From: Takakia lepidozioides
Lineage: Eukaryota > Streptophyta > Takakiopsida > Takakiales > Takakiaceae
Assembly: GCA_030704615.1 (NCBI GenBank)
Contig: CM060733.1
Location: 23,870,001-23,934,000, forward strand
Direction: 5' to 3'
Length of the DNA: 64,000 bases
Shown: one piece after another, positions 35,670 to 46,140 of the stretch
Layout of the letters: each line of letters starts with the position of its first letter
How positions within the stretch are numbered: position 1 is the stretch's first letter
The notes under the pieces: generated by a model
What the model was told of the DNA's origin: nothing
What the model saw: the letters and a program-made list of their open reading frames with translations, nothing else
The model's database searches: none
Made by a program: the position numbers and the translations under genes

Positions 35670-37370
35670 GGAAATACGGCGCCGCATTTCCGTATTGCAT
35701 CTTGGTCATGCAACAGAGCGACGGAAATGCGGCACCGAGTTTCCGTCCGGGGAAACCTTTATACTCTCCAGAACGGAAATGCGGTAACGCATTTCCATCC
35801 AGCAAGCACGGTATGTGAAGGTGGAACGGAAATGCGGTACCGCATTTCCGTTCTGATTGAGATTTATGAACAACGGGAACAGAAATGCGGCACCGCATTT
35901 CCGTCCGAGTCGCACTTTTTCGACATTCCAGAACGGAATGCGGCGCCGCATTTCCATTTTGTATCTGATGCATGGAGCTGAGGGATAGAAATGCTGCAGC
36001 ACATTTCCGTCCTTAAAAGACATTCATACTCTCGAGAACGGAAATGCGGTACCGCATTTTCATTCAACAAGCACGGTATGTGAAGGTGGAACGGAAATGC
36101 GGTACCGCATTTCCGTTCTGATTGAGAATTATGAACAACGGAACAGAAATGCGGCACCGCATTTCCGTCCGAGTCGCACTTTTCGACATTCCATAAAGGA
36201 AATGCGGCGCCGCATTTCCATTTGTATCTGATGCCTGGAGCCGAGTAAGATTCCGACAGCTTCATACAGCGCAATTCCGACCGGTTGAGACATTCACACT
36301 ATCCAGAACGGAAATGCGGCACCGCATTTCCGTTCTGACTGAAAATCGTGAACTATCTGAACTGAAATGCGGCACCGTATTTCCATCCGAGTCGCACCTA
36401 CCATCATTCCAGAACGGAAATGCGGCACCGCATTTCCGTTCTGACTGAAAATCGTGAACCATCGGAACTGAAATGCGGCAACGTATTTCCATCCGAGTCG
36501 CACCTACCATCATTCCAGAACGGAAATGCGGCACCGCATTTCCGTTCTGACTGAAAATCGTGAACCATCGGAACTGAAATGCGGCAGCGCATTTCCATCC
36601 GAGTCGCACCTCCCAACATTCCAGAACGGAATGTATTAGATTTAAAAGGGAAATGCGGCACCGCATTTCCGTTCTGATGAAATATCCTGAAACATCGGAA
36701 TTGAAATGCGGTACCGCATTTCCGTCGGAGTCCCACCATCCGACATTCCAAAACGGAAATGCGGCACCGCATTTCCGTTTTGTATGTGAGGCATGGAGCT
36801 GTGGAACGAAAATGCGGGAAGGCATTTCCGCCAGCGTCAGACGTTAATACTCTACAGAACGGAAATGCGGTACCGCATTTCCATTCTGACTGAAAATCGT
36901 GCGCAACGGGTACAGAAATGCGGCACCGCATTTCCGTTCGAGTCGCACCTTCCGACATTCTCGAACGGAAATGCGGCGCCGCATTTCCGTTTTGTATATT
37001 CGGCCTGGAGCTGTGCTACGGAAATGTGTTGCCGCATTTCCATCCATGTGAGACCTTCAACCTTTCCAGACCGGAAATGCGACACCGCATTTCTGTCCAG
37101 GTGAGACCTCTATACTTTCCCGAACGGAAATGTGGCACGGCATTTCCATTCATCAACTAACGTATGTGAAGTGGGAACGGAAATGCGGCGCCGCATTTCC
37201 CTTCTGAATCTCATACATGGAGCTGTGGGACGGAAATGCGGCACCGTATTTCCGTTCAACAACTAAGGTATGTGAAGGTGGAACGGAAATGCGGTGCCGC
37301 ATTTTCTTCCAACAAGTACGGATGTGTAGCTTCGTGATGGTACTTAACGGAAATGCGGCGCCGCATTCGC
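35670..37370. repeat. A-type palindrome array, 53-bp period, ~31 copies
   Basis: About 31 copies of a 22-bp palindrome (arm GGAAATGCGG, two central bases, reverse-complement arm). Starts fall at, among others, 36310, 36363, 36416, 36469, 36522, 36575 and 36861, 36914, 36967, 37020, 37073, 37126, 37179, 37232, 37285, each exactly 53 bases apart. The other steps are 52-54, with larger steps of 74, 64 and one of 112 over a decayed copy. The 31-bp spacers fall into about five classes (for example ones containing GAGTCGCACC, TATGTGAAGGTGGAAC, CATGGAGCTG) that recur in order, giving a higher-order repeat of about 264 bp. Later, two classes alternate as a 106-bp dimer. The central dinucleotide is CG, CA, TG or TA in every readable copy. 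The array lies between two divergent genes. Confidence 0.95.
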
Positions 37371-37804
37371 ATTCTCGCTCCAACTCATCAGACGCTGGGA
37401 CGGAAATGCCTTGAAATGTGAACACGTGGAGCAACGGAATTGCTGCACATGTCGGCACTCTATCTGACTGAAGGGGCATGAGGCGGCGCGGCCTGACCGT
37501 TGGATAATGATGTTTGATTTTCGGACGGCGGGCGTACCCTCAACGATTCGAATTTCGTAATGACGCAAACTCCACGAGGAGACACTTTCGTCCAACCTTT
37601 CGAACCCAAGTGGTGCATCACCGCCGTTTCATCTACTTTTGTCGTGTCTCCTCAGTCACCCCTCTCGCGCCCTTTCCATCTGCACTCTTTGCCCCTTTTC
37701 CCTCTCTCTGTTCTTCTTATGCTCGAACCTGAGAGGGGGGAGTTCGTGCACCAGACAGGAGACCTCGTCGCAAGCTCCGGAAATTATACTTCGGACGTAG
37801 GCCA
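37371..37804. other. Leader region of gene A
   Basis: A last A half-site lies at 37400. A pyrimidine-rich stretch (37640-37720) precedes gene A. Just before the start, the frame RRKLRKLYFGRR resembles QKRRKSLYFTSI upstream of the gene B start, so the leader itself is conserved between the paralogues. No TATA box is evident. Confidence 0.4.
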
Positions 37805-40800
37805 ATGCCGAAGGGGAGGAAGCAGATGCGTCTACAGGAGGAGATTGCCATCTCCGAGCAGCAGGCCACTCAGGCAACCCAGCCACCAGTGAGAGCTCCA
37901 TGCGATCGGGCTGCGCGCAGCTGATCGAGCACCGAACCCCCCATTTTGCTTCTGTAATTCTTAGACTGAATGCTAGGAGACTTGAATGCAGAACATGTTT
38001 GCATGCCTAACAGGAAAGGTGGACGTGCTGGAGGGATCGCAGGAATCCGAAGAGCCGCAGGAAGAGTCCGAGGAGCTAGCTGCAGCACGTACACCCACCC
38101 GATCCCCGAGCGCGGGTACTCCTGCCGGGCCTAGCCCTCTGCGATTCAAAGACGCGTCTTCGAAGGGCAAGTTCAAAGTCTCAGAGATCGACTCGCGTTC
38201 TTCGATCATGGAGAATCGCCAGCAGGGTCGGGCCCTTCTCCAGCAAAGTCGAAGAAGAAGCAGCCCGTCCCTCTACTGGCTTCTGAACCGGCTCAGGCCG
38301 ATTCACCCCCCCCAACGCGAATGAAGCAGCAGGGTAGAAGACAGATTCTATTGCAGCAGACACCTTCACCTGCAAGGATGAGGAAGCAGAAGGCAATCAG
38401 GGCGACGGCCGAACAATCTCCCGCAAAACCGCTTCCACGAGCTGAAGCTCAGTTCCTGGAGGATTTCCCGCCTGCAGATGTTGGGGCCGACTCTGCTGCA
38501 GCGAAGGCAATGGGATCGACCGTTGATCTCGATTTGGTACCGGAGGAGGGTGCTGCCGCTGAACGTTCGCAGGCAGACCTCACCACCGATGAGCTAGCAG
38601 GCCCGGAGGAGGCCTCTGCAATGGCAGAATTGCCCGCACACAGGCCCCAGAGTGCAGCTCCAGTTGAGGATGCTCCAGCTGCTCAGCCACTACCGGCACC
38701 TACAGACATGTCTCCGGAGGATTTCAAAAGTGCAGCGGATAAAATGTTGGAGGAGACACACAGTAGCATTGGCAGAGTTCTGGGCAGCAGGGTATTCCAG
38801 CGGACTCTTCGAATCCCACTCTGTCGCATGGTCTCCCTTCCCATCGTCAGGCAGGCCCTTCCCGGAGATGTGGATAAGCTCAAGTTCGCATTTCGAGAAG
38901 GGTACCGTCTGGGATCGGCAGCGTTTTACGTTTCCATAGAGAATGAGGACGGCGAAACCCGTGGACCCACTGCCGATGAATTGTCAACGTGGGATACCCA
39001 CTGGCACACTCGCAACCACGAATTCGAGGCGACGCTGAAGGGTGATCCCGACTTCGGCCATATGTCGGGTAAAATGTTCTTTGTGTGGGACGGGAATCAC
39101 CGACTTCTCGCCTGGTGGGAGTACATCAAGCAGAACCATGCCAAGCACATTGGCTGGCATTACATGGTGGAGTGTGTCATCCTCAAGGTGAAGGCGGCAG
39201 ACTCCTCCCTGCTCAAGAATGCCATGGCGGACCTCAACTCGTAAGATACTCATACCCTCCCTAGCACATTCGAAATGCGGTGCCGCATTTCGGTTTCCAT
39301 TCTGGTTTGATTCCGTGCTTCCGTGTACTGAACTGGAGAGTGTGCCTTGCAGGGTCACTGAGAATGCGTACGTGCATACCCACATGGCACATATGCTGTA
39401 CAGGGTGAGGAAAACTGGTCTTACTGATCCGCAGATGTTTGCGGAAATGCTGGAGCCGAGCTCATTCAGAAAGCCGTTGCAAAAACAGACCGGACATGGT
39501 ATCGTCTCACTATGGATGGAATGGTGGAGGTGATATACGAAGTAAGTCGTGCTCCAATTTCCCTCTGCTCATCCTTCCCCAATTTCCAGTAATGTTTCCA
39601 CATGAATCGAATGTAACGCTTCTGCATGTTTTTGTTGGCAGTCAAACATCAAGCTGGATTTGGCCCATGCCAAACGCTTCTTCATGGAAAGTGAGGGGCA
39701 GGTCAAAACGTTGCAGTCATTGACTGAGCACTTGAAGGAAGCCGGTGTCAAGTCCAGAACCAAATACAAGTCAAAGCTTGTGAAGCTGGTGGCAATTGCA
39801 GATCCGGCACTTGGAAAGGACTTCATCCCCGAGATTGCAAAACACTATTCTCGGGCCATGCAGCCGACCATGCAATTGGAGAAACTGCATCACCTCTCAA
39901 CGGCATGTGTGGAGGCGAAAGAGAAGGTGAGGTTTCAATGCACTGAATTTCCTTCCTAGCAATAGCCACTCTCTTCCAGCCCTGACATTGGATCGGAAAT
40001 GGCAGACACGGTGGCTGTCGATCTGGAATGCATCCGAGAGCATAAGGACAATGTGGTCTTTTCCACTGGAAGTTTCCGACCCTGCAGTGGATGTGTGGCT
40101 CAACCGTATGACTTGGTGGTTCCAGGTAATTCAAGGTACTTCCCCAGATTTGCTTTTCTGACATGAATTCCCTGAACTGCTACGTGACAATGCATTTGGG
40201 AATCGCAGGTAATGTCGAATGCGAAGGAGCAAGTCGTAATGCACACAAATTCGTTCGGCTTGTACGTCAAATGGGATGGAACACAGACATTGGAAGACTA
40301 CGTGACACGTTTCAGATGTGCGTACAAGGACAACCTTTTCGCCAGAGAGCTACAGACAGCAAGAAGGAGCGTGGAGTTTACACATCAGGAGGGAGCGGGG
40401 AAAGCTGCAATGCGAATTGTTTACAGGTGAAGCACAGCTGCCCTTGTATGCGAAGCCTGGTTACGAGGTTTGTCTCGGAAATGCGGCACCGCATTCGCAT
40501 TTTATGTTTTCGGTGGCACTCTGCCAGTAGGTTGGTCTCAAGTTTTGCTCACGCATGCTGACTGCCTTGCAGGTATATGAAATACGTGCTCCTTCAGACA
40601 GGGGCCCTGGCTCAAGAGCCCCCGTTCTTCATGGCTTGGACCGTGGCGGGCCCAAGCTGTGTCTACACACCCGAGATGCAGAAACAATGGCATCCCGCGC
40701 ATCTCGTTGGATGCCCGTGGTACCTGGACATGTCTGGCGGTATTGTTGACGAGTCTGAGAAAGATCTGCACGCCTTGGCAGAAGAGAAGAGAAAGGAAAG

Positions 40801-42353
40801 ACGTGTCCCTGCTGGGCCAAAGTCGGCAAAGGAATCTGCTGCTCTGGAAGAATCCAGAAAGGCAGCTGAGATGGCACAAAAGACGGTGGATGCAGCTGTG
40901 CAGGCCCAACAGAAGGGGTCGAAGAAGAGGACTCGCCAGCAAGGAGCAGCTGTTGTGACACCCGCCAAAACGAAGAAGCAGAAACAGCCTGTTCAGGAAG
41001 AGGGTGAGGAAGAGGACTCCGATGGAGACTTTGCAACCAGCCCACCCCCCAAACGCAGGCTGCCTCCCCTGTGCCCACCGTTGTCACGAGAGGCACGAGA
41101 ACTGGCTCGGCAAAGAAGGCACTCTCAACCCCCAGGGGGGCACCCTTTCGAGCCGGTGGAAATGAAGAGGCCGAAAGTGGCTCCCGAAACTGTAGTCCAG
41201 TGTGTAATGAGAGTTTCTTGGCGGCTTTGGATGGACGGGCAGCCAAGTTGGCATACATGAAGACCATGGAGGGTCTGAAGGGGCAGAGCACTGAAGAAGC
41301 GACTGCCGAAGAGCCTTCCGACACCCCGAGGATTTCAGAATATGGTCTCGTTCTTTGAGAGGGTGTGTGCAGACAAGGATTGTAGGAGGGGCGGAAATGC
41401 CACCGAGTGGTCTTGCGATATGATCATCTTGGATATTCCGGACGGAGAGCCTGTGGAAGGACTGCAAGCTTTGCCATCTTGGAACAGGTACTCGGAGGAC
41501 TTTTGGAAGAAGGATTCGGGCTTGCCCGCATGGTGTTGGACGACAGAGGCTGTGTGGTTGTCCTGGCGAGCAGAGGAAAAAACACTCAGACAGGAATTGC
41601 GAAGTGGACCCGCAAGAGCGCCGTCCCGATTCTGAAAAAGAAAGTGGACGTGCATCAACACACTGGGCCTTCGGTCGGAAGGAAGAAGGTGATTACGACA
41701 CTGGCACTCGTCCATTCATTTGCTTGGGTGCTTTCAAATGCGGTGCCGCATTCGGTTTCTAATCGTTTCCCCCTGTGTATGCAGACGAAGCAGTTCGATG
41801 CATACTGCTTTGTGAAGGAAAACTCCACCTTTGCTTCCGGAAGGAGGGAGGAAAGGTTGACCCGAACTGCGACCCACTCGATTACGACGTTCTGTTCAAA
41901 ACGTTCCCAAGGAACTTCTCCCTCATAGCCTCACTTCAACGGAACCCCTGCGGTACTCACGGACTCGGAGCCCTGCCTTCATTCAGACAATTATGGAGAC
42001 ATGCACAGACGTGGAGGGCACAGTGCTGGACCTCATCTGTGGGACAGGTATGCAGAATCTTGATCTCTGCTGTTCTGCAAATTCTCGTTAGGATGTAGTT
42101 CGCAACATCTGAAGCGCCATGTGGGTAATGTGTGGATGGCATTGTAACAGGTGCCTCAATGTGGGCTGGGCGGTTTTCCGACCGGCACCTCTTTGCCTAC
42201 GAGGAGGATTCATCCGTGTGGGGATCCATCTGGAGGGGCTGCAACGGAATGTGAAGGCTCCGACAGAGCGGAAGTCTCCTCGGATTCGTCGGAGTCCGAG
42301 GAAGGAAGACACAGTGGACATTGATGCAGAGGAGAACCGGAATACGAGTGAGT
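37805..42353 (+). CDS. Gene A: ParB-like domain fused to DNA-methyltransferase-like domain
   Basis: Exons: 37805-37888, 37992-39240, 39353-39541, 39642-39926, 40006-40125, 40209-40426, 40573-41203, 41339-41688, 41785-42047 and 42151 to about 42353, most with consistent phases. An acidic/basic disordered N-terminus precedes a ParB/sulfiredoxin-like domain: IPLCRMVSLPIVRQALPGD, then FREGYRLGSAAFYVSI and the hallmark DGNHRLLAW near 39090. A helical region (ALGKDFIPEIAKHYSRAMQP) and a Lys-rich linker (KKRTRQQGAAVVTPAKTKKQ) follow. The C-terminus resembles a permuted N4/N6 DNA methyltransferase: CDMIILDIPDGEP in the motif IV position (DIPD, not DPPY), MVLDDRGCVVVLAS, then motif I VLDLICGTG and RHLFAYEED. 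Frame changes are needed near 38210, 39455, 41450, 41850-41910 and 42245, so it may be a decaying copy. Catalysis is unproven. ParB proteins bind palindromic parS sites in bacteria. Confidence 0.65.
39271..39292. repeat. A-type palindrome in an intron of gene A
   Basis: CGAAATGCGG, central TG, and the matching arm. It lies inside the intron 39241-39352, directly after the ParB-coding exon. Confidence 0.9.
40477..40498. repeat. A-type palindrome in an intron of gene A
   Basis: GGAAATGCGG, central CA, then CCGCATTCGC (imperfect at the outer end). It lies inside the intron 40427-40572. The equivalent intron of gene B carries a B-type palindrome at 46084. Confidence 0.88.
41733..41754. repeat. 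A-type palindrome in an intron of gene A
   Basis: TCAAATGCGG, central TG, CCGCATTCGG, inside the intron 41689-41784. The equivalent intron of gene B carries the B-type palindrome at 30750. Confidence 0.88.
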
Positions 42354-43108
42354 GCAAACATTGTAAGTTTGCAAGCCTTCTGGGTCATTTATGTCAACGG
42401 AATTCCCGACTGTGGTTCTCATTAGTCTCGTTGATGATTGTCATGTGCAGGATTGCAGGGTCCGGGTCGAAACATGTAGGGCCTACACTTCCTGCAGGCC
42501 AGAAGAATGTCCCGTTCTTTGCGAGGGCGGACGACATGACGAGCCCGGTGAGGGACTACTCCCTTCCTAGTTATGCAGCTAAACTCGCAAATACAGCGAT
42601 TAGAAGAAGTGAGAATCCCAGTAAAGTAGAGCAGATTTTGAGAGGGCTAGGGAGGACAGAAGGATAAGGAAAGAGTTGGCAGCAGCTCAGACAGGTAGAC
42701 GGGTACGAAAGTACATATGTGATTCAGCGGATGAGAGCGACGCAGACAGGGAGGAAGACGACCCAACGGAGGTGAGATGGACAGTTCCGCAAGGGGAAGA
42801 TGGGATTTTCGAAAGCCTGGCCAACGAGCAGTCGCTGGAGATGAGAGAGGCACTGAGGGGGTGGAGGAGGAGCAGGACAGTCTAGAACAGGATGAGGATT
42901 CCGATGATTTTCAGATTAATAGAATTTTAATGAAGTCTCTGTAAATGTAAATTCTCTTCCAGAGTATATAAAGAGAAATTCTGCCCGACATTCGTGACCC
43001 CTCTCCAGTGTGTGCATTCCAGCCACACAATCGCCCAAACCAGGACGCTCCCAAAATCAGAAATGGGTCAGGGCATTTCCAAAATTTGGCAACTCTAAGA
43101 ACCTCTTT
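42354..43108 (+). other. Possible last exon and 3' region of gene A
   Basis: After a donor-like AATACGA|GTGAGT near 42348, a frame resumes after an ATTGCAG acceptor. It reads SKHVGPTLPAGQKNVPFFAR and LPSYAAKLANTAIRRSENPS before a stop at 42665, which could be a C-terminal extension. A further frame (42676-42885) is acidic, with DSADESDADREEDDP. Neither is recognised. GTATATAAAG at 42963 resembles a TATA box, but no gene follows. Confidence 0.35.
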
Positions 43109-43822
43109 GGAAATGCGGCACCGCATTCCAAAACAGGGGAGGGACTAATTTTCCATTTCAATGTTGGCATAGTAAAAAGTAATATGAATTGGGAATGCGG
43201 TGCCGCATTTCCAAAATTTCCTTTGTCCACACGCCAGTTTGGCCTCTCCCGCTCATTGCATGGATGCCACCACGCTTACAGAGGTCGAACAAGGAGGTCG
43301 ACAAGGAGGCCGACATGGCGGGATTGGAAATGCGGTGCCGCATTTCCATATTGGGGATGGTGGTTGTTCGAACTGCGAGCCCATCAGCAAAAATTGGCAC
43401 CGCATTCCATTGTAAAAAAAAAGTCGATGACGGACATGGAAATGCGGCGCCGCATTTCCAGAACGGACATCGCAATTTGTCAATTTGCAGACCCTCTCTC
43501 GGAAATGCCGGTAACGCATTCCATCGCGCTGGTCGGAAATAGGTGCACTTTTCGAAGTGTTGGACGGAAATGCGGCACCGCATTCCCTTGTCCAAAAAGA
43601 AGTTTCCATTGCCAACGCTGGAAATGCGTCGCCGCATTTGCAATGCCAACCTCGTTTTCTGATCAATTTATAGACCCGTGTTGGTATTTCGTGTACCTGG
43701 ACGGAAAATGATTGCACCGCATTTTCTTGTCCCACATGGAAATGCGGTGCCGCATTTCGATCCGACTTGGAAATGCGGAGCCGCATTTCGAGTGCCGACA
43801 TGGAAATGCGGTTGACGATTCA
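43109..43822. repeat. Second A-type palindrome cluster, irregular spacing
   Basis: About 12 full, partial or half copies start at 43109, 43192, 43326, 43395, 43438, 43500, 43566, 43620, 43703, 43738, 43769 and 43802. Unlike the main array, spacing is irregular (31 to 134 bases) and spacers are not obviously related. Central bases are again CG, CA, TG or TA, with one AG (43769). It lies downstream of gene A. Confidence 0.9.
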
Positions 43823-45615
43823 ATGCCGAAATGGCGTTACTCTGGTATATTCTTGACACATGACTCACATACCGGTTACTCTGCTTTATTCAACCGACAG
43901 ACAAATTGAGAAAATAGAAAGAGACATCAAATGTAAACAGGGGGGCCAAATCGAGAGTTATTCAAAACAATGAAAACACAGTTTACAGAAGTGAGGTACA
44001 TTCCAGGGCACACTCCAGGGCACATTTAAAATTTCCCCCGTACAGGATCCTGGACCGATGAAGATTGTGCTGCTGCATGAATGTAGCCGTTTCAGTTTCC
44101 TACCCTGCCATGCAAACTATGGGCAGTCACTGCCAGGTGGGCCGATAGCCACTGGACACGACGAAGTCCATCCCCTCTTCGATGTAAATGCGGCGCCGAA
44201 TTTCATCCGGGGGGATGGACTTCGGGTGGCAGAGATCTCAAAACTATAACTTGTTGATGAGAAAGATGTATGGGTTCATCCACCGCTGGCGTGATGAACA
44301 CGTTCCACCTCCGTCGGGGGTACGTGTGACCCAGAATGCTCCATTTTGGAGGCCGGACTGCTCTTCCGCTTCGTATCTTTTTCAAAATCTAAGGGCTTGT
44401 AGCTGTCCGCAAGGTCATCGGCATCCAAGTCGTCTAGGTCCTCCTTTGCAAGGATGCCGTGCTTCCGGAACCGGGCGACTGCCCCTGGAGGCTGGGCATC
44501 GATTATGCAATGTATCGGCCACATCGGGAGACATTGTATCTGGTACACAGATTACACAGAAGATACTGTTCGATTGTGGAAACATTGGTGGCTTTTGAGT
44601 ATATCGTAGGCCACTACGCCTTCGAGCGGGGTGACGATAGTGGTTGAGGAGTCGTGGCTCCTGGCATCCTCGATTCCGATTTCTTTTTTCCCAGCTACGA
44701 CGGTCAACCATGCAGAAGAAGGCGCACTGCTATGCTGTTGCGGTGGAAGCTGCCACTGGACGTGGGTGGACTCAATCGGAGAGAACTAATTCTCCGCGGA
44801 GTGCGCTCCTCTCTCCATTGTATGGGGACATTCGCATTGGTGTGGACGACGAAAACGTGAAGATTTCCATATTCGATGGTGGTATGATTGAAGGGCAGGA
44901 CATGTGTGGTGAACATCACTAGGGGCGGTACAACGGCTGCAATCGACTTTACATGGAGGGAGCCCAGGATCATGAGCTAGTTCTGAGCGCAGTCGAAGTC
45001 CCATTGAAAACGTGACTTGTATTCAGTAGGCACAGGGCTCAGATTTGAGGGCACAATCAGAACAGTTAGAGTGCTTCAAAGCCAATTCTGTGGATCAATA
45101 AAAACCTATGGTGCCTCTTTTATTCTATTATGTGTCAATTGTTACGAGAATGCGTCAGATCATTTCGGTTGGGATTGGGGTGTGGGTGAATTTGGCAAAT
45201 GGCTGGTAGGCTGAAATGGGCCCCCATGTACAGAGCAATACCACCCTACCATGCGCGAACATTGCCTTTCAATATATAATTCTAAATAACAGTGCCGAAC
45301 CTCCTTCATCGGGAGAGTCCTTCTCACCCTATGACCGTGGCACCTAAACCTATTCCAGCGGACACTCATTTCCGGAAAATAGTGCTGCTCATGTTTTTTT
45401 CCACACTTACGACTCTGCTCATGTGCTCATGCCCTCATGGCCATGGCTCAATATGAAATAGAGCCCCACCTTTTTGACACATTGTCCTGGCACTTCATCT
45501 CTGAGGTGGGTCGCAACCCTTGACACTCCGGTATATTTTAAATTAATTTAATTCTGTTCTTCTTCCTTCAGCCATGTCCTGAGGGCTCAGTTGTTCAGCA
45601 AAAGTCCACGCCCTG
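43823..45615. other. Right part of element A and flank, no clear gene
   Basis: Contains an A-type palindrome variant at 44184-44205 (arms GTAAATGCGG and CCGAATTTCA, central CG) and inverted CATGAGC repeats at 45388-45450. A minus-strand frame at 44276-44548 reads VARFRKHGILAKEDLDDLDA and DDLADSYKPLDFEKDTKRK, which looks protein-like but is unrecognised. Nothing else is supported. Confidence 0.45.
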
Positions 45616-46035
45616 CTAAAGAATCCTATCCATGACTCTCTGAAACTCTGTAGGAGCATTCTTAGCCCCAAATGGTAAGAACCGCCACTTGATATAGGCA
45701 ATCCTTGCCGTGCTCATTGATCCCCAGAATGTCGTCTTCTGCTTGTCCGCCTCCTTGATTGGCAACTGGTGATATCCGGATCGTAAATCCAAAGTGCTAA
45801 AAGACCTTAGCATGCCCGATGGCATCAAAGATCTCTCTGGTGTTGGCATGGCATACTTATCGGACTTGGTCTGACGATTTACAGGCCGGTAACCACCGCA
45901 CATACGTCTCTCCGTCCAATTGCCATAGACATCCTTCTTGGCTGGCATACCTTTTCTCCGAGTCTTCATCATCGCCAGCCATCCCTCATTGACAATCTTG
46001 ATCATAGATAGGATTAAGAATGGAAACATGGACAT
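45616..46035 (-). pseudogene. Ty3/gypsy reverse transcriptase fragment
   Basis: A 139-codon frame carries RT blocks in order: MCGGYRPVNRQTKSDKYAMP, TLDLRSGYHQLPIKEADKQK and FLPFGAKNAPTEFQRVMDRI. These are domains 2 to 4 of a Ty3-type polymerase. It stops before the catalytic YxDD block and has no flanking LTR. The larger gypsy remnant at 49467-53755 covers the same domain with different sequence, so this is a separate insertion. It sits between the right end of element A and gene B. Confidence 0.82.
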
Positions 46036-46083
46036 GATCTGCAGTATTCATTTGTTTGACTGGAGAAGATCAGAATAGTGGAA

Positions 46084-46107
46084 GTGATGATCGGTACCAA
46101 CCATCAC
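46084..46107. repeat. B-type palindrome, downstream of a gene B donor
   Basis: GTGATGATCGG, central TA, then CCAACCATCAC (two mismatches). It lies about 190 bases after the donor at 46295 on the minus strand, in the intron equivalent to A intron 40427-40572, which holds an A-type copy. Confidence 0.85.
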
Positions 46108-46140
46108 AAACTGCTGTTGTAGCAGAAAATAAATATTAAG

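Larger units (their letters stand above)
30775..45460. mobile_element. Putative ~14.7-kb composite element carrying transposase and gene A
   Basis: All A-type palindromes in the window (half-site at 30904, full sites 31363 to 44205) fall inside this interval. B-type palindromes and gene B exons lie immediately outside on both sides. Near the left end is a run of CATGAGC repeats (30790-30890). Near the right end the same heptamer is clustered in inverted orientation (GCTCATG, 45388-45450), and both ends have CTATTTCAT just outside the repeats. The interval contains a minus-strand MULE/SWIM transposase gene and the plus-strand ParB-methyltransferase gene. I read it as one transposon inserted in gene B. 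The exact ends and a target-site duplication are not resolved. Confidence 0.55.

Noticed and set aside
35575-37105. Several overlapping frames of 100-190 codons on both strands with repeated words such as NGNAAPHFR and MRCRISVP
   Set aside because: These arise because a 53-bp repeat with palindromic units stays open in many frames. They only translate the array.
35670-37370. CRISPR-like appearance: 22-bp palindromic repeats with regular 31-bp spacers
   Set aside because: The spacers are not unique. They fall into about five recurring classes, the host is a plant, and there are no cas genes. It is a phased palindrome satellite.
37805-42353. Bacterial contamination or recent bacterial transfer as the source of the ParB domain
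   Set aside because: The gene has many GT-AG introns, a diverged paralogue with shared intron positions and a eukaryotic transposase neighbour, so it is an established eukaryotic gene. An ancient transfer remains possible.
43010-43801. Frames of 110-230 codons on both strands across the second palindrome cluster
   Set aside because: The same artefact: the residues are translations of the palindromes and there is no independent protein signal.
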